NCBI GenBank assembly: GCA_963821025.1
Contig: CAWGCG010000004.1
Location: forward strand, 186,001 to 250,000
DNA from: WHSW01 sp963821025
Lineage (GTDB): Bacteria > Actinomycetota > Thermoleophilia > Solirubrobacterales > 70-9
DNA length: 64,000 nt
Direction: 5' to 3'
The notes beneath the pieces were generated by a model, which was not told the DNA's origin, ran no database searches, and saw only the letters and a list, made by a program, of their open reading frames with translations. Numbering within the stretch: position 1 is the stretch's first letter; each line of letters begins with the position of its first letter. Made by a program: the position numbers and the translations under genes. Shown piece by piece: positions 42,702-50,664 of this stretch.

Positions 42702-45700
42702 TCAGGCCTCGCTCGCGGGGCAGATCAGACGGTAGTCGCACCAGCTGCAGATCTCGTGCGAGGGGCGCGGCTCGAAGTCCTGCTCGCTGATCCCGGCGGC
42801 GACCTCGAGCACGGTTCGCTCGACTCGCTCGGCGTCGTCGGGCTCGGCGCCGGCGGCGACTCGCTCGTCGGCGAGCACGTACCAGTAGCTGCCCCGGTCG
42901 GCCTCGATCCTCCAGGCCTCCCGGGCAGCGAGCCGGTAGAGCGCCAGCTGGACATCGCCTGAGAGCTCTGGTCCGCCGCCGGGATCCCCGGTCTTGTAGT
43001 CGATCAACTCGTAGCCGCCCTGGGGGAGCCGATCGACGCGATCGACCCTGCCGCGCAGCTGATGCGGGCCGATCGCGAAGGAGAAGTTGCGTTCGAGCCA
43101 GACCGGCTCGGCGTCCGAGCGCGAGTGGCGCTCCTCGTAGCGGGCGAGCGCGGCGACGGCGCGGTCGCGGTACTGAAGCTCGTCGTCGCTGGCGCCGAAC
43201 CCGGTCCGTCTCCACCCCGCCTCGAACAGCCCGAGCAAGCGGTCGAGGCTGCCGGCTCGCGGACCGACCATCGGCTCCAGGGCGCCGGAGGCCGCGCGGA
43301 TCTCCTCGGCGTGAAAGCGCTCGAGCACGTTGTGGATCAGGATCCCGAACCGCTGGTTGATCGTCGGCTCCTGCGGGATCGCGAATACGCGCGCGAACTT
43401 GTACTTGAGCGGGCAGGTCCGGTAGAGGTCGATGTCAGAAGCAGAGAGCCCCAGCCCGCCCCCGCGCCGGGGCAGGAACTGCTCCAGCGAGGGCTCTCGC
43501 CGCGCTTGCACCTGGCGCCGTCGAGTACCGCGCTCGCGCTCCTCGCCGATCACGTAATCGTCGAGGGCCGAGGACTCGATCGCGGCGCGCTGCTCGGGCG
43601 AGGCGACCCGGCCGAGCAGCTCGTTGATCGCGGCGATCGTCTCCGAGGAGGACTCGCCGCCCGGGCTCTGGATCAGCGCCGCCAGCTTGACCAGCTCGAG
43701 ATAACGGGCGACCGCCGTGTTGACGTCGTGCGCGGTGTCCAGCCGCATCTCCGAGAGCGCCGATCCGGCCCTCCACGACGACTCGAGCACCTCGTCGCGG
43801 AGCATCCGGTAGGTCGAGTGCAGGCCCTCGGCGGGGCCGAACAACTCCTCCTCGTGGTATTCCTCCTCGGCTCCATCGCGCTCGAGCGCCGCGCGGTAGA
43901 TGCGCGAGGGCGCCGCCCGGCCCTCGTCCGGCCGCTGCGGCCACGACAACACCAACGCCTCGCGCGCCCGCGTCATGGCGACGTGGGCGAGCATCAGCCG
44001 GCGCGCGGCAGTGAGCTCCTCGCCGGGCTCGGGCAGCGGCTCGGTGAGCAGCTCGTCGGGGATCCAGGCGTCCTCCCACGGACGAGCGGCAACCGCGCCG
44101 CTGCGCAGGCCGAGCAGATAGACGTGGTCGAACTCGAGCCCCTTCACCTGCTCCGGCTCGGCCACCAGCACGGCTCCGGGGACCGAGCGATCGACGTCGT
44201 TGCCGCCGAGCTCACCCGCGTCGGCGATCGCGTTCAGGTGACGCACGAAGTCGCGGACCGAGCCGCGCGGCTCGCGTCGCGACCAGTCGGCGGCAAGCTC
44301 GGCCAGCCGCGAGAGGTTGACGAGGCGCTCCGCCGTTTCGGGGCTGGCTGCGAACAGTCGATGGCGTCGCAGGCCGACGCGCTCGATCAGCCGGCGGACG
44401 AAGACGTCGGCGCGCATCTGCTCGAGGGCGTTGGCGGCCGCCCGCTGCAGGCGCAGGAAGGAGGAGATGCGGTCGCGAGCCTCGGGAGGCAGCTGCGGGC
44501 TCTCGAGCGCCGCCTCGAGCGCCGAGACCATGTCGAGCTTGCGACGACGCGCGATCGTCGTCACCTTGGCGAGATCGACGGAGCGCAGATCGACCGGCGG
44601 TCGCGTCAGCGCGCGCACGACTGCCGATGAATCGCCGGGGTCGGCGAGCATCCGCAGCCAGGCGAGCGCGTCGCGAACCTCGGGGCGCTGGAAGAAGGCG
44701 GCGTCGCCGGCGAACCGAAACGGCACGCTGCGCTCCTCGAGCGCGGCCGCCGCCAGCCGGCCCTCGCGCCAGCCCGAGCCGGCGACGACGCAGACCCGCT
44801 CGGGGCGGACCCCGCCGGAGGCGAGCAGGTGCTCGACCTCCCTCGCCACCGCCTGGGCCTGGGCCCGATCGTTCTGACAGCGCCAGAAGCGCACCGTCGA
44901 CGGGTTGCGAAGCGGCTCGCCCAGTTCGACCTCAACCGCGCCGGGGTGGGATTCGCGAAAGGCGCGCAGCGCGGCCACGCCGGCGCCGCGAAAGCGCCGG
45001 GTCGCCTGCTCGGGGTCGCAGGCGCAGACCAGGTTCCCGTGGGCCGAGATCGCGTCGAGCACCGCACGATGGGCAAGCCCCGCGTCCTCGAGCTCGTCCG
45101 CGAGCAGATGGCGAAAGCGGGAGGTCACCTGCGCGGCGATGTCGGCTCGGTCACGCAGCAGCTTCGCCAGCTCGAGTACCAGGTCGCCACCGTCGAGACT
45201 TCCGGCCTCGCGCAGGATCCGGTCGTGGCGGGCGTAGAGGTCGGCAAACTCGATCTCGCGCTCGGCGTGCTCGCGCTCGGCTGCCGTGGTCGCGGCGCGC
45301 TCGCGGGCCACCCCCCATTCGCGCAGCGCGGCGGGCGGGACCGCCTCCGACTTGAGCACGTCGATTCGACGCAGCAGGCGGGCGAGCAGACCTGCCGGGT
45401 TGCCGCGGATCTCGTGGCGGCGCAACGGCAGCTCGTCGATCCGCCCGAGCAGGATCGCGAGCCGGTCGGCGGCCCCGACGGTGGTGAAGAACGGATCGAG
45501 GCCGGCCTCGATCGAGTAGTCGCGCAGCAGCGCTTCCGCAGCCTCGCCGTGGGTGTGGATCCAAAGCTCTTCGTGGGGCCGGTCGAGGAGCTCCTCGGCG
45601 CGCTCGCGCAGCGCCGAGCGCGCGGTTCGAGAGCGCGTCAGGACGAGCACGCTCTCGGGCCGCTCGCCGCCGGCGACCAGCGCCTCGAGCCGCAGCGCCA

Positions 45701-45809
45701 GGGCCTCGGTTCGCCCCGACCCGGCCGGACCGAGGACGAGCATCGGTCCGGCGCCGTGCGCGCTCACGCGCACCTGCCCCTGACTGGGCTTGAAGCCGAC
45801 CGAAGCCAC
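42702..45809 (-). CDS. AddB/AdnA-like UvrD-family helicase fused to PD-(D/E)XK Fe-S nuclease
   Basis: A 1035-residue protein for double-strand-break end processing. The helicase part has motif I GPAGSGRT (27-34), where Arg33 replaces the invariant Lys. Motif II is LLADELEDAG, motif III is CDPEQATRRFRGA, motif V is VKGLEFDHVYLLGL and motif VI is VAMTRAREALVLS. The C-terminal RecB-type nuclease has LRGRVDRVDR and YELIDYKTG. Cys799 with Cys1021, Cys1024 and Cys1030 matches the AddB/AdnA iron-sulfur staple. The motor may be inactive and need a second subunit, which is not in this window. It is a single-gene unit. Confidence 0.85.
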   Translation of the reverse strand: MASVGFKPSQGQVRVSAHGAGPMLVLGPAGSGRTEALALRLEALVAGGERPESVLVLTRSRTARSALRERAEELLDRPHEELWIHTHGEAAEALLRDYSIEAGLDPFFTTVGAADRLAILLGRIDELPLRRHEIRGNPAGLLARLLRRIDVLKSEAVPPAALREWGVARERAATTAAEREHAEREIEFADLYARHDRILREAGSLDGGDLVLELAKLLRDRADIAAQVTSRFRHLLADELEDAGLAHRAVLDAISAHGNLVCACDPEQATRRFRGAGVAALRAFRESHPGAVEVELGEPLRNPSTVRFWRCQNDRAQAQAVAREVEHLLASGGVRPERVCVVAGSGWREGRLAAAALEERSVPFRFAGDAAFFQRPEVRDALAWLRMLADPGDSSAVVRALTRPPVDLRSVDLAKVTTIARRRKLDMVSALEAALESPQLPPEARDRISSFLRLQRAAANALEQMRADVFVRRLIERVGLRRHRLFAASPETAERLVNLSRLAELAADWSRREPRGSVRDFVRHLNAIADAGELGGNDVDRSVPGAVLVAEPEQVKGLEFDHVYLLGLRSGAVAARPWEDAWIPDELLTEPLPEPGEELTAARRLMLAHVAMTRAREALVLSWPQRPDEGRAAPSRIYRAALERDGAEEEYHEEELFGPAEGLHSTYRMLRDEVLESSWRAGSALSEMRLDTAHDVNTAVARYLELVKLAALIQSPGGESSSETIAAINELLGRVASPEQRAAIESSALDDYVIGEERERGTRRRQVQARREPSLEQFLPRRGGGLGLSASDIDLYRTCPLKYKFARVFAIPQEPTINQRFGILIHNVLERFHAEEIRAASGALEPMVGPRAGSLDRLLGLFEAGWRRTGFGASDDELQYRDRAVAALARYEERHSRSDAEPVWLERNFSFAIGPHQLRGRVDRVDRLPQGGYELIDYKTGDPGGGPELSGDVQLALYRLAAREAWRIEADRGSYWYVLADERVAAGAEPDDAERVERTVLEVAAGISEQDFEPRPSHEICSWCDYRLICPASEA

Positions 45810-45834
45810 TGACCCGAGTGTCTAGCATGGCCGC

Positions 45835-46692
45835 ATCGCCCGATCCGAAGCTCTCGCGCTCGTTGCGGACGACTGGCTCGACGCCTGTCGGCGCATCGTC
45901 GCCGCCCAGCGCGAGCTATTGGCTCGCACCCGGGGGATCGAGGCGCGAACCGAGTACGCGGGCGTTGGCGAAGGTGGCGACAACAGCCTGGTGATCGACC
46001 GCGAGGCAGAGGAGATCGTCTTCGCTGAGCTCGGACGCCTGCATCAGCGCGGGGCCACCTTCACCGCGATCTCGGAGGAGCGCGGCGAGGTCGTCTTCGG
46101 CGACGCCTCCGATCCGACCCGGGTGGTGATCGATCCCATCGACGGGTCGCTGAACGCGCGCCGGACGCTGCCCTCGTTCGCGTTCAGCCTCGCGGTCGCC
46201 TCCGGCGAATCGATGGCCGACGTCGAGCTCGGCTTCGTCCATGACTTCGGGGCCGGCGAGGAGTTCAGCGCACGCCGTCACCTCGGCGCGAAGCTCGACG
46301 GCGCCGAACTGCTCGCCCGGGGTCCCGGTTACGGCCTCGAGGTGGTCGGCCTCGAGGGGACGAAGCCTGAGCGGATGCTGCCGCTGGTCGAGGGACTGGT
46401 CGGCTCTGCCTTCCGCATCCGCTCGGTCGGGTCGCTCGCCCTGACCCTCGCCTACGTCGGCGCCGGCCGCTTCGACGGCATGCTCACCGGACGCCCCTCG
46501 CGCTCGGTCGACGTCGCCGCGGCGCAGTTGATCGCGCGCGAGGCCGGCGCCAGTGTCGCGTTCGACGGCCTCGCGCTCGACCAGGCAGACCTCAGCCTCA
46601 ATGCGCGCTACCACCTCGCCGCCGCCCTCGACGAGGAGATGCTCGGCACCTTGCTCGCGATCCAGCGCGCGGCGCCGGCCGAGCGCCAGTGA
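45835..46692 (+). CDS. Inositol monophosphatase family protein, non-standard start
   Basis: A roughly 285-residue FIG/IMPase-fold phosphatase. ISEERGEVVF supplies the metal-binding Glu pair and IDPIDGSLNARR (Asp100, Asp103) the catalytic core; the late RSVDVAAAQLIAREAGA contains the third Asp. The first ATG/GTG/TTG codon in frame is TTG 45919, yet the 28 codons before it read as a good IMPase helix (ADDWLDACRRIVAAQREL). An in-frame TAG at 45823 leaves only ATC codons (45835) as plausible starts. The TGA overlaps the metalloprotease GTG. The substrate may be inositol-1-phosphate, fructose-1,6-bisphosphate or PAP. Confidence 0.8.
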   Translation: MARSEALALVADDWLDACRRIVAAQRELLARTRGIEARTEYAGVGEGGDNSLVIDREAEEIVFAELGRLHQRGATFTAISEERGEVVFGDASDPTRVVIDPIDGSLNARRTLPSFAFSLAVASGESMADVELGFVHDFGAGEEFSARRHLGAKLDGAELLARGPGYGLEVVGLEGTKPERMLPLVEGLVGSAFRIRSVGSLALTLAYVGAGRFDGMLTGRPSRSVDVAAAQLIAREAGASVAFDGLALDQADLSLNARYHLAAALDEEMLGTLLAIQRAAPAERQ

Positions 46693-47783
46693 CCTCCCCG
46701 ACGAGCCTGGTCGACTGGCGGCTGGCCGAACGGGCCGCGTTCGCGGTCGGAGGAGACTCCGGGCGGCGCTGCGCCGATCTCCCCGGAGCCTTCGACCACG
46801 AGGAGGTGACTCGCGCCTGCGCCGAGGCGCTCGAGCCGGCCGCCGCCTACGCTGGCCTCGGCTCGCCGGCGACCTTACCCGCGGTCGAGCTCATCGACCG
46901 TCGTCGCTGGGCCGCGACGGCCCTGCCGACATTGGCCGCGGCCACCGAGCCGCTCGAGGGGCGGCTCGCCGCCGAGCTGCGGCTCCCCGGCCCGCTTGGC
47001 GCGGTCGCCCGCGGAGCCGCCGGTGCTGCGCTCGGCGCCGAGGTCGGGCTGGCGGTCGGCTACATGTCTCGCCGCGTGCTCGGCCAATACGACCTGGCGC
47101 TGTTCGGCCCCGAGCGACCCGGCAGGTTGTTGTTCATCGCCGAGAACCTCGCCGCCGCCCCGCGCGAGCTAGAGGTCGAGCGCGGGTTGTTCTTGCGCTG
47201 GATCGCACTTCACGAGACCACCCACGTGATCCAGTTCGAGCGCGTCGATTGGCTGCTGCCCCATCTGCGCGGCCTGGCGGCGGAGCTGGTCGAGGGCGCC
47301 CGTGCCGGCCTCGAATCGGCGGCGCTGCGATCGTTGGGACGCCGTTTGGTGACCGAGCCACGCGAGCGCGTGCGCAGCGTTCTCCGCGGTGACCTCGGGC
47401 GCCAGCTCCTGACACCCGCCCAGAGCGAGACGCTCGACCGCCTGCAGGCGGTGATGTCGGCGATCGAGGGGCACGCCGAACACGTCATGGATGCGGCCTT
47501 GCCGCCCAGCGACAGCGGCGTCGCCGAGCTCCGGAGGGCGCTGGCGCGCCGGCGGGCACGCGGCGGGCTCAGCGAGCTGATCGGCCGGCTGCTCGGACTG
47601 GGGCTGAAACTGCGCCAGTACGAGCTCGGCAAGGCGTTTTGCGACGCGGTCGTCGCGGACGCGGGGCCCGCCGCCCTGCGGCGGTTGTGGCGCTCCCCGG
47701 AGAGCCTCCCGGACCTCGCCGAGCTCGAGCGGCCGGCACTCTGGCTGGCCCGGGTGGGCGAGCCGTCGCCTCACTCGGCGTAA
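46689..47783 (+). CDS. Zinc-dependent metalloprotease, DUF2342-type
   Basis: A 364-residue protein of an actinobacterial zincin-like family sometimes labelled F420-biosynthesis-associated. The zinc motif is ALHETTHVIQFE (His175, Glu176, His179), with EGHAEHVMD near residue 260 providing the third ligand. LLFIAENL and GQYDLALFGPERPG are further family blocks. Function is unproven. GTG 46689 overlaps the IMPase stop, so both are co-expressed. No F420 genes are seen here. Confidence 0.87.
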   Translation: MTSPTSLVDWRLAERAAFAVGGDSGRRCADLPGAFDHEEVTRACAEALEPAAAYAGLGSPATLPAVELIDRRRWAATALPTLAAATEPLEGRLAAELRLPGPLGAVARGAAGAALGAEVGLAVGYMSRRVLGQYDLALFGPERPGRLLFIAENLAAAPRELEVERGLFLRWIALHETTHVIQFERVDWLLPHLRGLAAELVEGARAGLESAALRSLGRRLVTEPRERVRSVLRGDLGRQLLTPAQSETLDRLQAVMSAIEGHAEHVMDAALPPSDSGVAELRRALARRRARGGLSELIGRLLGLGLKLRQYELGKAFCDAVVADAGPAALRRLWRSPESLPDLAELERPALWLARVGEPSPHSA

Positions 47784-47839
47784 CCCTTCCGCCTCGGCGG
47801 TTTACAAACACCTGTTCGGGTACTTTGCTACACTGAACA

Positions 47840-47895
47840 TCCTTAGTAATAAGGAAGTTATAATGATCAGATATCGACGATCCCCTCTCAGGGGA
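47840..47895 (+). promoter_or_regulatory. Promoter and structured leader of the histone-like gene
   Basis: An AT-rich stretch in GC-rich surroundings. TCCTTA-GTAA-TAAGGA (47840-47855) is a perfect 6-bp hairpin; a consensus TATAAT follows at 47859-47864; TCCCCT-CTC-AGGGGA (47881-47895) is a second hairpin, ending just before the ribosome binding region. A further extended -10 (TGCTACACT) lies at about 47827-47835. One of the strongest promoter candidates in the window. Confidence 0.55.
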
Positions 47896-47910
47896 GTTGA
47901 GGTGAACCAA

Positions 47911-48483
47911 ATGGCCGCCAACGCCAAGCGCACCAGCACCAACACCACCGCCAAGCGCACCCCCACCAACACCGCCGCCAAGCGCACCCCCACCACCAAG
48001 CCCCGTGCCACCACTGCCCGCTCAACGACCGCCCGCAGCGACAGCTCGCAGGTCAAGGAGGGCGCGACCAAGGTCCGTCACGGCGCCACCGCAATCGTCC
48101 GCCAGAGCGCCGAGCGCGCCGTCGACGTCCCGATGGGCGTCGTGCTCGAAGTCCGTGATCGCGTCAACGACGTGGTCGAGCCCTGGACCGCCCCCACCAG
48201 CCGCGAGCGGGAGCTGATGAGCCTCCGCACCCAGGTCACCCGCGAGCTCAACAAGTTCGAGCGCCGCGGCGGCCAGGCTCGTCGCAAGGCGACCCAGCGC
48301 GTCCGCTCGACCCGCCGCAACGTCGAGCGCGAGCTCACGGGCCGTCGCCGCGAGGTCACCAAGACCGTGAAGCAGAACCGGACCAGGGTCGAGAAGACGG
48401 TCAAGGAGAACCGCACGAAGGCCGAGACTCAGCTGAAGAAGGCTCAGTCGGTGGTCGCCGAGCGGGTCCCGGCCCTCTCGTAG
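47911..48483 (+). CDS. Histone H1-like Lys/Arg/Thr-rich protein
   Basis: A 190-residue, very basic protein. Residues 3-29 are three 9-residue repeats of the type TTAKRTPTN, a disordered tail like that of histone H1 or actinobacterial HupB-type proteins. A central apolar segment (ERAVDVPMGVVLEVRDRVNDVVEPW) precedes a long charged helix (ERELMSLRTQVTRELNKFERR, then alternating KENRTKAE and KKAQS). It may bind DNA or act as a surface or phasin-like coiled-coil protein. ATG 47911 follows GAGGTG at 9 bases. The ATG at 47863 lies in the promoter and is less likely. Confidence 0.65.
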   Translation: MAANAKRTSTNTTAKRTPTNTAAKRTPTTKPRATTARSTTARSDSSQVKEGATKVRHGATAIVRQSAERAVDVPMGVVLEVRDRVNDVVEPWTAPTSRERELMSLRTQVTRELNKFERRGGQARRKATQRVRSTRRNVERELTGRRREVTKTVKQNRTRVEKTVKENRTKAETQLKKAQSVVAERVPALS

Positions 48484-48578
48484 CGGCGCATAGCCCGGGC
48501 CGGCCGTAGGGGTTGGCGGCGCCCCGGAGAAGCTGTCCGCACTCATCTCCCGCGGGCAGACCAGCAACCTCCCCTCCC

Positions 48579-48608
48579 GACCGACCGGCCCTTCGCGGCC
48601 GGTCGGTC
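48579..48608 (+). terminator. Strong hairpin terminator after the histone-like gene
   Basis: A perfect 12-bp stem GACCGACCGGCC / GGCCGGTCGGTC around the loop CTTCGC, followed by CTTCGTATTC, which gives only a weak T-run. It lies about 95 bp after the histone-like stop and 70 bp before mrp. Confidence 0.7.
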
Positions 48609-48678
48609 TTCGTATTCACACCCCGGCAGATCCGCCTGCTTACGGCTGCCTGCTACGTGGCTGTCACAATTGGTCGCC

Positions 48679-49845
48679 ATGGCTCTTCCGACCAACGATC
48701 AGGTGACCGACGCGCTGCGGGCGGTGATCGACCCGGAGCTGCGCCGCTCGATCGTCGACCTCGGGATGGTGCGCTCGATCGACGTCCGTGACAGCGGCAA
48801 GGTCGAGGTGGTCGTCTCGCTGACCACCGCGGGGTGCCCGATCCGCTCACACTTCCAGCAGGCCGTCGCCTCCAACGTCGCCGCACTCGACGGGGTGACC
48901 GAGGTCGGGGTCGGTTTCGATGTCCTCAGCGACGAGGAGAAGAGCGATCTGCAGCAGGCGCTCGGGCGCCCCGGTGGGCTGCCGGAGGGCGCGCTCGCGC
49001 AGGTCAAGAACATCATCTGCATCGCCTCGGGCAAGGGCGGGGTCGGCAAGTCGACGATGACCGCCAATCTCGCGGCAGCCCTGCAGAGCGAGGGCCACTC
49101 CGCGGGAGCGCTGGACGCCGACGTCTACGGCTACTCGATCCCGCGCATGCTGGGCATCGACGAGCGCCCCGACGTCAACGGCGAGCGCAAGATCATTCCG
49201 CCGCTGTCACCGGCGGGGATCAAGGTGATGTCGATCGGCTTCTTCTTGGAGAGCAACGCCGCGGTCGTCTGGCGAGGACCGATGCTGCACAAGGCGATTC
49301 AGCAGTTCCTCGAGGACGTCGCCTGGGACGAACTCGATTACCTGCTGCTCGACCTGCCCCCGGGCACCGGCGACGTCTCGATGACCCTCGCCCAGCTGCT
49401 GCCGCAGGCACGCGTGGTGGTCGTCACAACCCCGCAGCCCGCGGCTCAGTCGGTCGCCCGGCGCGCCGCCGACATGGCCGGCAAGGTCGACCTCGAGCTG
49501 CTCGGCGTGATCGAGAACATGTCCGGGTTCACCACCCCCGACGGCCAGCGCTTCACCATCTTCGGCGAGGGCGGCGGCCGGCTGCTGGCCGATGAGCTCG
49601 ACGTGCCTCTGCTCGCCAAGGTGCCGCTGGCCGAAGACCTGCGCGCGCACGCCGACGCCGGCCGCCCCCTGGTCCTCGACCAGCCCGATCACCCGGCCTC
49701 GGTGGCGATCCGATCGGCCGCGCGCGGGATCGTCGCGGCGACCCCCCAGGCGCTACCGGTGATGCAGGCCGAGTCGCCGGCGGCGCCGGCTCCCGCGGGC
49801 CCGATCGGCGGCACCGAGCTGCCGGTCGTCCAGGTCCAGGGCTGA
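48679..49845 (+). CDS. mrp: Mrp/ApbC-family iron-sulfur carrier ATPase
   Basis: A 388-residue P-loop ATPase of the Mrp/NBP35 family, thought to carry Fe-S clusters. Residues 1-85 are a DUF59/MIP18 domain (DALRAVIDPELRRSIVDLGMV). The deviant Walker A GKGGVGKST is at 118-126, followed by LDADVYGYSIPRMLG and LLLDLPPGTGDVSMTLAQ. The region after NMSGF has no CxxC pair, unlike many homologues. A Pro/Ala-rich tail ends the protein. ATG 48679 is preferred over TTG 48670. The methyltransferase begins on the next base after the stop. Confidence 0.92.
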   Translation: MALPTNDQVTDALRAVIDPELRRSIVDLGMVRSIDVRDSGKVEVVVSLTTAGCPIRSHFQQAVASNVAALDGVTEVGVGFDVLSDEEKSDLQQALGRPGGLPEGALAQVKNIICIASGKGGVGKSTMTANLAAALQSEGHSAGALDADVYGYSIPRMLGIDERPDVNGERKIIPPLSPAGIKVMSIGFFLESNAAVVWRGPMLHKAIQQFLEDVAWDELDYLLLDLPPGTGDVSMTLAQLLPQARVVVVTTPQPAAQSVARRAADMAGKVDLELLGVIENMSGFTTPDGQRFTIFGEGGGRLLADELDVPLLAKVPLAEDLRAHADAGRPLVLDQPDHPASVAIRSAARGIVAATPQALPVMQAESPAAPAPAGPIGGTELPVVQVQG

Positions 49846-50664
49846 GTGGCCGACAGCTACGCCGAGCTCAACCGCCGCTGGTGGGACGAGCGGGTCCCGA
49901 TCCACACCGCCAGCGACTTCTACGACATCGACGGGTTCAGGGCAGGGGCCGACACCTTGACCCGATTCGAGCTCGACGAGGTTGGGCCGGTCGGTGGCAA
50001 GCGCCTCCTTCACCTGCAGTGCCACTTCGGGCTCGACACCCTCTCCTGGGCTCGCCGCGGAGCCTCGGTCGTCGGCGTCGACTTCTCCGAGCCCGCAGTC
50101 GAGGCGGCCCGCGCGCTCGCCGCCGAGACGAAACTCGACGGGCGCTTCATCGTTGCCGACCTCTATCAGGCCGGCTCGGCGCTCGACGGTGAGCGATTCG
50201 AGATCGTCTACACCGGCGGCGGGGCGCTCAACTGGCTTCCCGACCTGACCCGCTGGGCGGAGGTGGTTGCGGCGCTGCTCGAGCCCGGCGGCTTCCTCTA
50301 TCTGAGCGAGTTCCACCCGTTCGCCTGGGTCTTCGCCGACCGCGATCTGACCGTCGAGCACGACTACTTCCACGATCCGGAGGGCGAGCGGATCGAGGAC
50401 GGCGGCGGCACCTACGCCGACTTCACAGCGAAGACGATCAACAACGCCACCCACGAGTGGGCCCACCCCTTGAGCGAGGTCGTCGGCGCCGTGCTGGCCG
50501 CGGGGCTGACGCTCGAGATGCTCAACGAGCACCCCTACACGACGAGCCCCGGCTGGCCCTTCCTCGAGCTCGACCACGACGGGGTAAGAGAGGTATTGCG
50601 CATGCCCGCCGGCTCGCCGCGACTGCCGATGATGTACTCCCTGCGCGCCCGCCGCGTCGGTTAG
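49846..50664 (+). CDS. Class I SAM-dependent methyltransferase
   Basis: A 272-residue methyltransferase. The SAM-binding motif I is LLHLQCHFGLDTLSWARRGA, followed by VVGVDFSEPAV (acidic loop), VADLYQ and GGGALNWLPDL. Residues 140-200 (HPFAWVFADRDLTVEHDYFHDP) are like small-molecule methyltransferases annotated only by family. GTG 49846 directly abuts the mrp stop. It ends overlapping the 3' end of the convergent patatin gene by 4 bp. The substrate is unknown. Confidence 0.85.
   Translation: MADSYAELNRRWWDERVPIHTASDFYDIDGFRAGADTLTRFELDEVGPVGGKRLLHLQCHFGLDTLSWARRGASVVGVDFSEPAVEAARALAAETKLDGRFIVADLYQAGSALDGERFEIVYTGGGALNWLPDLTRWAEVVAALLEPGGFLYLSEFHPFAWVFADRDLTVEHDYFHDPEGERIEDGGGTYADFTAKTINNATHEWAHPLSEVVGAVLAAGLTLEMLNEHPYTTSPGWPFLELDHDGVREVLRMPAGSPRLPMMYSLRARRVG

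Noticed and set aside
43062..44630. 522-codon plus-strand frame inside the helicase-nuclease gene
   Set aside because: The opposite strand carries all helicase and nuclease motifs; this frame has no recognisable domain.
47863..47910. ATG 47863 as start of the histone-like protein
   Set aside because: It lies in the -10 box and across a hairpin; ATG 47911 has a GAGGTG site and begins the repeat domain.
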